Shown: positions 22,371 through 32,269 of the stretch, in pieces
How the letters are laid out: each line of letters starts with the position of its first letter
Position numbering within the stretch: position 1 is the first letter of the stretch
The notes under the pieces: model-generated
What the model saw: only the letters and a program-made list of their open reading frames with translations
What the model was told of the DNA's origin: nothing
Database searches by the model: none
Source of the DNA: Epiperipatus broadwayi
Lineage: Eukaryota; Onychophora; Udeonychophora; Euonychophora; Peripatidae
NCBI GenBank assembly: GCA_028023455.1
Contig: JAQFVV010006208.1
Location: 11,244,984-11,308,983 of the forward strand
Direction of reading: 5' to 3'
DNA length: 64,000 nt
Translations under genes and position numbers: made by a program

Positions 22371-24382
22371 TATGTCTTCAGTAATATGACTAAGTTATAT
22401 CTCTTGATGACTGAGTGCAATGCACTGCATGGGCTACTATAGTAACTCAACGGCAGGTCCAAGAATTCAGATTCTATGAATGACAGTTCAACATTGCACT
22501 TCTATGTTTGAATATCACATGACTTCCTGAGTGATGTACCATTTGATTATATGACCTAACAATACAGTTTACTTTATAGCCATTTATATTTAAATATAAT
22601 CTATATTAATTAAATAGAAATATTTTCTCATGAGCAAACTTATTCTTGCAATTAAAGCAAAGTATATCATAAAATGATGAAGTTCTAATACCATTACATT
22701 TAATGGAATTACTAAATACCTGTAATTAAATAAAATATTGGTTTGTGAAGCTTGTATGAATATTACGCTCAGTAAAATATAATAAAAAACTTTGTTTTCT
22801 AAATTTTACTTCCTGACAAAAGCAATTCCGAAATTAAGCAAAGTTGCAAACAGATTTGTAAAACACCTATCAAAAGACATTGAAATACTTGTACATTAAT
22901 AAAATTTGTTTATATTGTCTGTTGACCCATGAGAATATGTTGGGCCATCCCATGAACTGATTAATGCAACCTAAGCTTAACTATTTTCTTAAAAACAGGG
23001 AATATCCTTTATTTTTGCAACTGATATAAGATACAAAATATATAATGCAATACTAACCAATCCAGTCTTCAATGCCATACCACTCCTACACCATTACTCA
23101 TTTCATGATTATACATTGGGGAGGTTCTTTTTCACCTATCATGTCTTTAGGCATGTTGATCTATTAGATCAATACATTACCAGATTCTTTTTGGTATCTC
23201 ATTTAATAATTTAAAGAGACTAATCTATCCTCATATACCTCATTTAATAATTTAAAGAAGATAATCTACCCTCATAAATCTGTATAGATAACCTTGTCTG
23301 TTGCTTATAGTGTTCAAAATTTTTATGTTCCTCAGTCACAGTTCAAATTCTCCTTCAATTTTCTGCATGGTACAATACTAAGTTCTACCTCATAAAGCAA
23401 AAAGTTTAAACTAAGTCTAGAACCCACATGTCTTCTACATAAATATTCAAAAGAAGTATTTACACATTTTTCAAAAATGTCCATACTTCATTTCTTTAAG
23501 ATTATTTGGGTTTCACAAGCAGGTAATTAACCTTAAGCAATTGCTTCAAAGATATGTAAAATACTTCCATTCCTATAATGCATCCATATATATTTACACA
23601 TCCAAGACCATGGAGTTTCCATTCTTTCCTATCACATTTAGTAATAAAAAGACAGTATACTCAAAAGAAATAATAATTAAAAAAAGATTTAGTCCTTTCT
23701 TCTATATTCTAAAATTTTATCTAGGAATAACAATAACAAACCTGGCACTTTATTATCTTATCAGTTGCAAAATAACGTAAAATTTGAAATACAGTCTATT
23801 AGTTTACCAAACTTACTAGCAAATTAGAATTAAAATAAAGAAATTCCAAACAACTTTTCGCACAAAAGATTTGGTATCTGGAAATATTTACGAGTGTGTT
23901 TTGGGACAACAATCTTGGAAATATTATGCAATATTGAATAACATATGAGATGGCACTATTGAAAGTTATTAGTACAATTTAAATTACAAAATGTTTTTTT
24001 TTTTTTGTAAATATGTTAAAATTTGAAAATATTCTGTTTGTCAATTTAAAAAAAACCCAACACAAATTATTATAAGATATAACTATATAATATTTATTAA
24101 TTAAAATTGATTTTTTTTTATAATTATACCTTGACCTAATAATAATATCTACAAAATAATTTTTGTAATAACTAATCCATGATTAATACTAACATAATGA
24201 CCTATAAATAGCTATGCTGTATGCATGATTTTAATAAAGAATAAAATTAAGAAGGTGATAACCCACAGCAATAGTGTTTACCTACTTTTAAATGCGAACT
24301 ACAAACAAATGGAAAAACTGATACAATATAAACGAGTAATTGTTTGGGCTGTTTAATCACAAAATAAAATTGTTTGTACTAC
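22371..24382. other. AT-rich spacer
   Basis: A 40-48 bp tandem duplication (TCATTTAATAATTTAAAG blocks at about 23198-23280) is present. No coding or RNA gene was recognised. Confidence 0.5.
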
Positions 24383-24392
24383 TTAATTACTA

Positions 24393-24811
24393 ATAACTGA
24401 AACACAGGCTTATTATATACCTATGTCTACATATGTAATATATAGAGTATATGAGCACAGACTTTCACACGACCCACCACTCTCCACACTATCTCATAAC
24501 ACTGATACACTTGAACACATATATGTTGAAAAGATAAATAATCACCAATATACGTATTTCATGCTAAACCAGCAATCATCAGTTGGTCCAGATTACCATC
24601 TCTACACATATATGCTATAAGTGCTCAGATATATATTAAGATAGCCAATCTTCATACTTTAATGGATAGGCTCAATCTACTCCTCACTCTAACTTTTCAA
24701 CCGTCCATCCAATTGAAAATCTGATGATGGAATGCTCAAAGGCCACCCTGAGGCCGAGATTCTTGTTACACCCATGTCTTTTCAATATATATGTGTTCAA
24801 GGGTATCAGTG
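24393..24811 (-). mobile_element. HHA element flanked by a 10-bp target-site duplication
   Basis: TTAATTACTA lies on both sides (24383-24392 and 24812-24821). Inside, the minus-strand unit runs from its terminal hairpin through tail, ribozyme and linker, and its 5' end carries a short inverted piece of the tail (TCTTTTCAATATATATGTGT onward). A duplication plus a 5' inverted tail is what retrotransposition with 5' inversion leaves. Confidence 0.88.
24538..24596 (-). ncRNA. Hammerhead ribozyme motif HHA-4
   Basis: Stem I (GUAAUC/GAUUAU and ACCAA/UUGGU) is fully paired around the UGG bulge; CUGAUGA and GAAA are intact. The stem II closing pair is U opposite U. Confidence 0.87.
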
Positions 24812-24954
24812 TTAATTACTAATTACGTATTCTCCAATAAATTAATAGCTACTAATATTAATTATCGTGACCTCATAATGAGTTTATTTGACGTCACAGA
24901 AATTATTTCCTTCGATTACATACAAGATAGCATTCATATATAAATATATAAAAG

Positions 24955-25314
24955 TTTAATATATAGAGTATATGAGGACAGACTTTCACATACCCCACCA
25001 CTCTCCACACTATCTCATAACACTGATACACTTGAACATATATATGTTGAAAAGGTAAATAATCACCAATATACGTATTTCATGCTAACCCAGCAATCAT
25101 CAGTTGGTCCAGATTACCATCTCTACACATATATACTATAAGTGCTCAGATATATATTAAGATAGTCAATCCTCATACTTCAATAGACAGGCTTAAATCT
25201 ACTCCACACTCCAGATTACCATCTCTACACATATATGCTATAAGTGCTCAGATATATATTAAGATGGTCAATCCTCATACTTTAATGGACAAGCTTCGAT
25301 CTACTCCACATTGA
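24955..25314 (-). mobile_element. HHA element, minus-strand copy, tail to linker
   Basis: A tail, ribozyme and linker on the minus strand, with part of the linker (CACATATATGCTATAAGTGC) repeated at 25226. It meets a plus-strand copy head to head at about 25315. Confidence 0.85.
25059..25116 (-). ncRNA. Hammerhead ribozyme motif HHA-5
   Basis: Core and stem I as in HHA-4. Loop II is changed by one base (GGGUU). Closing pair U opposite U. Confidence 0.84.
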
Positions 25315-25605
25315 AGCCTGTCCATTATTAAAGTATAAGGATTGACTATCTTAATATATATCTGAGCACTTGTAGCATATATGTGTAGAGATGGTAATCT
25401 GGACCAACTGATGATTGCTGGTTTAGCATGAAATACGTATATTGGTGATTATTTATCTTTTCGACATATATGTGTTCAAGTGTATCAGTGTTATGAGATA
25501 GTGTGGAGAGTGGTGGGTCATGTGGAAGTCTGTGCGCATATACCCTATATATTACATATATAGACACAGGTATATAACAAGCCTGTGTGTTTCAGTTATT
25601 ACATA
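25315..25605 (+). mobile_element. HHA element, plus-strand copy, 5'-truncated
   Basis: It starts in the linker (AAGCCTGTCCATTATTAAAG), then has ribozyme, tRNA-like tail and terminal hairpin ACACAGG...CCTGTGT. Together with the previous copy it forms a foldback with outward-facing ribozymes. Confidence 0.87.
25394..25452 (+). ncRNA. Hammerhead ribozyme motif HHA-6
   Basis: Same secondary structure as HHA-4, with all stem I pairs formed. The predicted cleavage site is just before UUGGU at about 25442. Confidence 0.86.
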
Positions 25606-25639
25606 GTAGAGATGTCTGCCCATCCCTTGTATATATATA

Positions 25640-26078
25640 TTAAATGGATTATGTCCTGTACATGAGGGTCAGATTGATCTTAGGTCAACATGGGTGTGAT
25701 AAAAATCTCGGCCTCAGGGTGGCCTTTGAGCATTCCATCATCAGATTTTCAATTGGATGGATGGTTGAAGAGTTGGAGTGTGGAGTAGATTGAAGCCTGT
25801 CCATTAAAGTATGAGGATTGGCTATCTTAATATATATCTGAGCACTTATAGCATATATATGTAGAGATGGTAATTTGGACCAACTGATGATTGCTGGTTT
25901 AGCATGAAATACGTATATTGGTGATTATTTATCTTTTCAACATATATGTGTTCAAGTGTATCAGTGTTATGAGATAGTGTGGAGAGTGGTGGGTCGTGTG
26001 AAAGTCTGTGCTCATATACCCTATATATTACATATATAGACATAGTACATAATAAACCTGTGTTTCAGTTATAAAAGT
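25640..26078 (+). mobile_element. HHA element, nearly complete plus-strand copy
   Basis: It includes the distal 5' region (AAATGGATTATGTCCTGTAC, GGTCAACATGGGTG, CATCATCAGATTTTC), linker, ribozyme, tail and terminal hairpin, about 440 bp. It is the best single reference for HHA layout in this window. Confidence 0.9.
25870..25928 (+). ncRNA. Hammerhead ribozyme motif HHA-7
   Basis: Core CUGAUGA and GAAA are intact and inner stem I ACCAA/UUGGU is paired. One change (GUAAUU) weakens outer stem I. Confidence 0.85.
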
Positions 26079-26199
26079 TTACTGAAGCAGACCTATTGTT
26101 TTGTAAATAGAAGATCGCTTGAATTTTTATGAATTCCCGTGAAATAAAACCGTAGGCCTTTTTTAAATATATATTTTAGTATATATATATGCATATTAT

Positions 26200-26311
26200 T
26201 TATATTAAGATCGAGTGATTCCATGATCGATTAGTTGGTAAAGCGCCCGACTTGAGATCGGAAATCCCGCCATCGATTCTGGCACTCGAATTTCTTATGA
26301 ATTCCCAAACA
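26200..26311 (+). mobile_element. tRNA-derived SINE with 17-bp target-site duplication
   Basis: ATATATATGCATATTAT occurs on both sides (26183-26199 and 26312-26328). The insert contains a tRNA-like fold at 26212-26288: acceptor CGAGTG/CACTCG, A-box-like TTAGTTGGTAAAGCG, an anticodon loop CTTGAGA and a T-arm GCCA-TCGATTC-TGGC. The weak D and T arms argue for a SINE head or tRNA pseudogene. Confidence 0.82.
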
Positions 26312-26516
26312 ATATATATGCATATTATAGATACTAAACAATGGGTTGTATTTTAATAAATATTATGAAAATCTACATTAAAAGCATTAGTGCACTTTAT
26401 TTAGTTCAAATACAACTATTTTTAATTTGGTAACAATAAATGGTACAATAGGCCAATGCTATCTATGCTCGCAAAATTTGTTGATGGAAAAACTCACGAT
26501 TTGGAAAAAAGAAATA

Positions 26517-26693
26517 TATATATGCATGGGAGTTGTTAATCTGAACCAACTGATGAGTGCTGTTTAGCACAAAATACATATATTGGTGACTATTTATCTT
26601 TTCTGCATGTGTGTGGTCATGTCTATCAGTAGTAAGAGATAGTGTGGATAGTGAAGTGGCTTGAAAGTCTGAGTTCAAATCCCTTTATATTTT
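26517..26693 (+). mobile_element. Solo HHA unit (177 bp) with perfect 12-bp target-site duplication
   Basis: AAAAAAGAAATA flanks the unit exactly (26505-26516 and 26694-26705). The insert is a ribozyme beginning about 18 nt from the 5' end, then the tail with A-box-like TATCAGTAGTAAGAGATAG and B-box-like GAGTTCAAATCCC, ending TTATATTTT. This defines a minimal mobile unit: hammerhead plus tRNA-like tail, inserted like a SINE. Confidence 0.9.
26535..26593 (+). ncRNA. Hammerhead ribozyme motif HHA-8
   Basis: CUGAUGA, a perfect stem II GUGCU/AGCAC with loop GUUU, and inner stem I ACCAA/UUGGU are kept. The 3' core is AAAA (G12 to A), so it is probably inactive now. Confidence 0.83.
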
Positions 26694-26705
26694 AAAAAAG
26701 AAATA

Positions 26706-27669
26706 AGAAAATTTTCAATGCTCTGCCTTTGGAGGGATAACAGCAGTCGTTTTCTCATCTTTCACTCTGTCTCTAGTTTTAATTATTCACTTTTTCTCAA
26801 AATTGTTGTTGTAATTTCACATTGCACTCCTTATTTACTTTTATTTTTGCTTGAATTAGAAAATAAAATTTTTACATAAAACAGTTTCAAAGCACAAAGT
26901 TAGTGTGTCAGTCATTTTTCCATGTCTAAAAGAAGCCAGGAGATGCTTTCTTTATATTCTTAAATGAAAAATAAGGAATTGAGTTTTGATGGATAAAGTC
27001 GCATGTTGAGCTAATTGGATGTTCAATAACACTGAATTGTTTATTCTCAGTATGATAAAAAAAGCATTATTATGCATGCTCTTAAAATTGCTAAAGTTAC
27101 AATTAAGGTATGCAATGAACTTTTTAGTGAGACTGAAAATGCATTCAAGTTGTGGTAGAACATATGAACAGAAAGAATGCTCCAGTAAAGAGTAATGTAT
27201 TGCACAATCTATACAAAAACATTGACAAAGAAAATGATGACGTTTAGCAACTAGTATAGAATCAGAAACTGATATAAACTTAAAATCATTAAAACATTAG
27301 CAATTACTACACCTTCTAATGATAAGTCTACTGTGAATTTCAGGCAAAATTTGAAGAATTAATTTTTTTAAAGATATCTTTCACAATAAATGTGTAATTG
27401 TGATGAATTTGAGATGTTCTAAAAGAAGATAACACACATTCTAATAATAATAAATCTGGTAAAGATTTAAAATCATGGAAAAAAGACAAAATAACTGTGA
27501 TACTAAGAGACCATGTTACAAATGATATAATCAATCCAGAAATCATTTACTGATCTAGGATTAAAAATAAAAATCAACACAATAACAGTCTGGTCAGAGC
27601 TATTCTATTTAAGGAATGATTTCACAATTGTTAATTAAATAACTCAACCAGAAAGAGTGTTTTTTTCCA
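26706..27669. other. AT-rich spacer
   Basis: Nothing recognisable. Confidence 0.5.
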
Positions 27670-27757
27670 CATGTCAAACGCATTGACCGGGAAGTGAACC
27701 AGGGCCAGCTGCTAGGAAGGCAGCTATGCTAACTGCTAGGCCACCAATGCTTGACAT
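27670..27757 (-). mobile_element. tRNA-derived SINE, minus strand
   Basis: The minus-strand fold at 27750-27680 has acceptor arms GCATTGG/TCAATGC, A-box TGGCCTAGCAGTTAGCA and B-box GGTTCACTTCC. The long segment between them suggests a class II (Ser/Leu-like) tRNA ancestor. The same family is at 33977-34063 and a relative at 45457-45560. Confidence 0.82.
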
Positions 27758-28490
27758 AAAATCATACAAATAACAGGTGGAGTATTTTGTTATCCTAAAT
27801 TTGTTTGCTTTGAAGATGAAAATGTTACTATATTTTTTTATTTCCAAATACTAACCACTGTTACAGGCTTTTAGTCAAGACACAAATCAGTATATTAAAG
27901 TCCATATTTGTATTATTTTGATAAGATTAAAACAATGACAACCATATTTAATTGGATGCTGAAAATCATTTATTAATGCAGATGTAACTGTATTTATAAA
28001 ATCAATAGTAAACTATGTAAATTCCAAAACTGTGATATATGTAAAAGACTATATAAAGTAAAATTGTAATTATATTTTAAAATTTTCTAAAAATTACTGA
28101 AGTTAAAAAAATATATTTGTGCAGCATGATAAGTTTCATAGCTATAAAGAAGTTCTACCAAATGAAGAGTTAAAACTTTTTATTAAGACATCAGTAGGAA
28201 AAGAAAAAAGGAAAAGAGGAAGAAATGTGGTCATTTTAGAAATTTAGTGAAGCATTTCAAATTGCTTAGAATTTAAGCTTAAAATTTATGATAGTTGAAC
28301 TGAATATAGCAATATATTCACCTAAAAAAATTACAATCCCTGCAAAAACTTTAAAAAATATATATAATGGTATAAAAAGAGTAATAAAAATGTCATCATC
28401 ATCATCATCATTTATTCAGGTATTCCAGAAGGGGGGGGTTTAGATTATCCCCATTATCTAGTTTTCCAAAGTTACCCAAACAAATGACAC
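27758..28490. other. AT-rich spacer with a short (TCA)n run near 28391
   Basis: Nothing else recognisable. Confidence 0.5.
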
Positions 28491-28651
28491 TTAAACCACT
28501 AAACATCACATGATCACTATCTCTTATACTAGCACATAATTGTTAATAAACTAGGCAAAACTCTCCATACAGTAGTGCCACCCTGTGCCAACCAGAGTAA
28601 TCAATGGATGCCAGAAGGTTTGTGCATAAAATCCCGATCTAGTGTCTACTC

Positions 28652-28706
28652 ATCCAATATCCCCAGACTAGTTTCTGGCTTGTGGTATTCATCAGTGATG
28701 AAGGCC
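28652..28706 (-). ncRNA. Hammerhead ribozyme motif HHB-2 (partial)
   Basis: CUGAUGA, GAAAC-UA-GUC and the 3' strand UGGGG-AUA-UUGGAU are present. The 5' strand of outer stem I is missing and stem II is disrupted. Confidence 0.72.
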
Positions 28707-28752
28707 ACAAGTCAGAATTAGAGATCCTAAGATCTAGGTGCAGTACTCTCAG

Positions 28753-28811
28753 ATCCAAGGCTCCTCACTGATGAAGGCCACAAGCCAGAAACTAGTCTGG
28801 GGATATTGGAT
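28753..28811 (+). ncRNA. Hammerhead ribozyme motif HHB-3 (best HHB copy)
   Basis: Outer stem I AUCCAA/UUGGAU, inner CCUCA/UGGGG, CUGAUGA, stem II GGC/GCC with loop CACAA, GAAA, minimal stem III AC/GU with loop UA, triplet GUC; predicted cleavage after 28797. The innermost stem II position is A opposite A, as in the other HHB copies. Confidence 0.88.
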
Positions 28812-29084
28812 GAGTAGGCATCCATTGATTACTCTGGTTGACACAGGGTGGCACTACTGTATGGAGAGTTTTGCCTTGTTTATTAAAAAATGCCACTTCT
28901 GACATTCATTTACTCAATGGGCTAATATTTTATCCCAATGTATGGGCCATTAACTTCTTTATTTTATCATATAGGTGTGGTATACATTTTATTATCACCA
29001 TCATAAAAAAATAGTGACTTTTATTATTATTATTTTGAAAAATAGAGAATGTGAACACTTTTTGACAAAATTCGCCTAGAATTG

Positions 29085-29460
29085 TATATATAGGAGATTT
29101 GAATTCAGACTTTCAAGAACCCTTCAACTATCCACACTATCTCTTACAACTGATACATATGATCACACACATGTAGAAAAGATAAATAATCACCAATATA
29201 TATATTTCATGCTAAACCAGCACTCATCAGTTGGTCCAGATTTTCATCTCCCACATATATAATCAGTGCTCAGTTTATATTAAGATAGCAAATTTTCACA
29301 CTTTAATGGACAGGCTTCAATCCACTCCAATCTCCAACTTTTAAGTATCCATATCATTGAAAATCTGATGACAGAAAGCCCAAATCCCATGCTGATGCCA
29401 ATATTATTGCTATGCCCATGTTGACCTCAATACAATCCAGTACCATGCATATGAAAATGT
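29085..29460 (-). mobile_element. HHA element, minus strand
   Basis: Tail (B-box-like TTTGAATTCAGACTTTCA in reverse), ribozyme, linker with CTTTAATGGACAGGCTTCAA and a distal part in order. No target-site duplication was found. Confidence 0.86.
29186..29244 (-). ncRNA. Hammerhead ribozyme motif HHA-9
   Basis: Inner stem I ACCAA/UUGGU, CUGAUGA, stem II GUGCU/AGCAU closed by G-U, GAAA, stem III AUAU/AUAU. One of the better conserved cores; outer stem I is partly lost. Confidence 0.86.
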
Positions 29461-29473
29461 GCTCTCTTTCTAT

Positions 29474-30215
29474 CATCATCATCATCATAATTTTTAACAT
29501 CAATCCAGTGAAGGATGAAGGTCTCAACAAGTTTAATCTAATTACTCTGATCTCCTAGAGCTTTCCTTCTTTAAAAACACCAACAGACATCTTTATTTCA
29601 TGCATCCATCTCATATGTGGTCTCTTTTTAGATCTTTTACAATCTCTTGGAATGCAATTAAGAACATCAACTGTTTATCTATCATTATTTCTTCCAGCAA
29701 TATACCAAACCCATCTATTTCAGTCTCTTAATAATTAGTCTTTTATCATGTATTTCATTTTTCAATCTCTTCATACTTTGTCTGACAAAGAATTTGTGGT
29801 TGTTAATGTCTTCTAATCCAAATGATCATTTTTTATTTTATTCTTTTGAAAAAATAAATTAAACATTACTTCTAGACTTTTTAGTATTTATATCTAGTTC
29901 TGCTTGTTTACTTTCATCTGACAACTTTTGAAACAATTTTTGAAAACTCTGAAGCATTATCTGCAAAACCAACTAACTACGTGATCTGCAAAATCTAGAT
30001 GACTTAAATAATAACCATTTTAAAACTGCTGTAAAATGTTTTGGAGACTCAGAATCATCTGTTCGACACTTTTGTCAATGTTTATTTTCTTAGGATAATC
30101 ACATAATCTAATAGTTGTTGTTGCATTTTGATAAATGTTTTTCCAGAGTAAAACACTATCCTGAATCCATATATTGATGATCCCTATGAACATTTGGTAT
30201 ATAACATGGAAATTT
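29474..30215 (-). pseudogene. RTE-type LINE fragment, minus strand (copy 2)
   Basis: The minus-strand translation gives NATTTIRLCDYPKKINIDK, YLSHLDFADH (FADD changed to FADH) and, near the 3' end, a LNCIPRDCKRSKKRPHMRWM block, then the (ATG)n-like tail at 29474-29487. These align with the full-length RTE at 48743-51955. The frame is broken in many places. Confidence 0.85.
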
Positions 30216-30450
30216 TTCTATTCTACTTTTTATTGTTATTTATTCTATTTTATTTAATATATATAATTTTTAAATTAAATTGTACCAGAAGTATATTTAT
30301 TCATGTTAAAAACATTTGCATTATATACATAAATATATAAGCTCCAAAGAGTTATATCAAGTTTGCAATTTTATTACAACCATCTATCAGTCCAAAAAGC
30401 AGACCAACTTTTCACACCATAGATACATTAGAAGCATATACTTTGTCAAG

Positions 30451-30454
<4 letters not shown>

Positions 30455-30482
<28 letters not shown>
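30455..30482. repeat. (CA)n(TA)n microsatellite
   Basis: A short dinucleotide run immediately left of the HHA palindrome. Confidence 0.95.
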
Positions 30483-30483
<1 letters not shown>

Positions 30484-30580
30484 TATAAGGGGCTTGAACT
30501 TAGACTTTCAAATGCTCCACAGCTATCCAATCCATCTTATACAACTGATACATATAATCACATTCATATGAAAAAGATAA

Positions 30581-30638
30581 ATGATCTCCAATGTACATAT
30601 TTTATGCTGAACCAGCACTCATCAGTTGGTTTAGATCA
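30581..30638 (-). ncRNA. Hammerhead ribozyme motif HHA-10 (decayed)
   Basis: CUGAUGA and stem II are present but the 3' core reads UAAAA in place of GAAA and stem I has mismatches. Confidence 0.75.
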
Positions 30639-30821
30639 CTATCTGAAACACATATATACAGTCACTGCTCAGTTCATAATAAGACAGTAAATCTTCAAAC
30701 TTTAATGGACAGGCTTCAATCTTCTCCACTCCCCAACACAAGACTGAAGTCTGTCCATTAAAGTTTGAAGATCTGCTATCTTAATATAAACTGGGCAGTG
30801 ATTGCATGAATGTGTTGGAGA

Positions 30822-30892
30822 TGATGATTTGCACCAACTGATCAGTGCTGGTTCAGCATAAAATACATATATTGGAGATCATTTATCTTTTT
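30822..30892 (+). ncRNA. Hammerhead ribozyme motif HHA-11 (decayed)
   Basis: The core is CUGAUCA (G8 to C) and the 3' core has lost G12. The fold is recognisable but catalysis is not expected. Confidence 0.72.
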
Positions 30893-30934
30893 CACATGAA
30901 TGTGGTTACATTAAGTTTAGTATAGATGATATAC

Positions 30935-30984
<50 letters not shown>

Positions 30985-31141
30985 TAGTAATCATTTATCA
31001 TTTCCCCATGTATATGATCATGTGTATTGGTTGTATGTGATGAAGTGGGTAGCTGAAGGGAGCCTGAAAATCTGTGTCCAAATCCCTCTAATTAAACTGA
31101 AGTTCAGTATATACATTATACTTGTATTCAAATATAAATGA

Positions 31142-31687
31142 TCATAGTTTATCTTTAATTAAATACTAAATAAAATGTGTACTTTACTTTGCCCTTTTTT
31201 ATTAAGATTGTTTACATTTGCAAGACAAGCTTTTTTTGTCTTGGAAGGTGTCGGCCTACTTATTATAAAATATAATGTAAAGACACTGAATAAAAGTTAG
31301 ATAATTATGTTTTTAACTTAGTTTGGAATACATATAACTAAAATTCATTCCACCTGGGTAACACTAACAGTAATAATTTTAAATTCTGACGGTAATGTAA
31401 GATTATACAGTGACTATCATGTAATGGTTGGCAAAAATATAAAGGAGCATATCCAGGGAGAAGCATGAGAGAGATAATACAATCTGTAATTTTTTGCTTT
31501 TTTAAAGTCAACATTGTTTTTGCAGCTAGACTACCATTATTTTAAAACCTCTATGCAAAGTTGAAAGCTGATTCAGAAAATGTTTAGAAAGGTATAAAAG
31601 ATAATCAATTAAAACTTGTCATACATCAGTACACTGGAAATTGTTTAAAACATTTAATGTAATATACTACAGTAACTTACTATTACA
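31142..31687. other. AT-rich spacer
   Basis: Nothing recognisable. Confidence 0.5.
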
Positions 31688-31767
31688 ATGAGCATGCTAA
31701 TAGTTCTAAACAAGCTTTTTCGATAAATGTCACAAGAGAAAGCATTTAAACTCTCTATCTAGAATTA

Positions 31768-31822
31768 TCCCTATTCTCAAATTGGTTTCATGCTAATGCC
31801 TCTCATCAGGGAGGTGCTAGGA
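31768..31822 (-). ncRNA. Hammerhead ribozyme motif HHC-2
   Basis: CUGAUGA and GAAACC are intact on the minus strand with stem II closed imperfectly (GAGGC/GCAU). Stem III is weakened (ACC/AAU). Confidence 0.7.
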
Positions 31823-31954
31823 CATTCAGACACTAGATGTAAAATACAAACTCAAGCCCAGCATTTACCAAATACTTAAGTATTAAGCAGACAATAGTTA
31901 AGTATTCGATAAATGTTGGACTTTGAGATTGTATTTTGATTTAATGTCTAAATG

Positions 31955-32004
31955 TCCTAGTGCCTCACTGATAAGAGCCATTAGCTCAGAATCGGTTTGG
32001 TGAA
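31955..32004 (+). ncRNA. Hammerhead ribozyme motif HHC-3 (decayed)
   Basis: Inner stem I CCUCA/UGGUG and stem II GAGC/GCUC with loop CAUUA are good; the core is CUGAUAA and AGAAU, so it is not expected to cleave. Confidence 0.72.
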
Positions 32005-32269
32005 ATGCTTTCTCATGTGATATTTCTCAAAAAGGCTTGTTTAGAGCTATTAGCATGTTCATTATATTACATTTGTAAATACAAGCTAATTAAGTCATTT
32101 GATGTATGACTTGGTTTTCCTTACTGTTATTGTAACTTACTAGTGAATATTCCACAAAAATTAATTTAATAAAAAATAATAAAATTTATGCCAATTCTGT
32201 ATTTTGTAATGATGGTAAAAAGAGCAATAACTTTAATAGCTTAATTTATTAGTATATACTTGCTCAAGG

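Larger units (their letters stand above)
28491..28890. mobile_element. HHB foldback element with a ribozyme in each arm
   Basis: From AACCACTAAACATCACATGA outward block to TTTTGCCTTGTTTATTAA, with inverted arms GGCAAAACTCTCCATACAGT and reverse complement. Hammerheads at 28652-28706 (minus) and 28753-28811 (plus) both point outward. Confidence 0.9.
30480..31095. mobile_element. HHA foldback with a ribozyme in each arm
   Basis: The left arm (30480-30735) is minus strand and the right arm (30738-31095) is plus strand, meeting at CTTTAATGGACAGGCTTCAA and its inverted partner. Each arm carries ribozyme then tail, so both ribozymes face outward. The right tail is interrupted by a (TA)n(TG)n(GA)n microsatellite at about 30935-30985. 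Confidence 0.88.
31688..32072. mobile_element. HHC foldback element with a ribozyme in each arm
   Basis: The arms start GAGCATGCTAATAGTTCTAA and end with the inverted form (GAGCTATTAGCATG). Internal inverted blocks include GAGAAAGCATTTMAMC and CATTTATCGAATACTTAACT-like sequence around the centre near 31882. Hammerheads lie in both arms and point outward. Confidence 0.86.

Noticed and set aside
24423-26043. Repeated 65-73 codon frames (MSIYVIYRVYEHRLSHDP type) as a protein family
   Set aside because: They are readings of the antisense strand of the HHA ribozyme and tail. Similarity between copies follows from the shared repeat, not from coding constraint.
26212-26288. Functional tRNA gene
   Set aside because: The D and T arms are weak and the sequence sits inside an insertion with a 17-bp duplication, so it is a SINE head or pseudogene.
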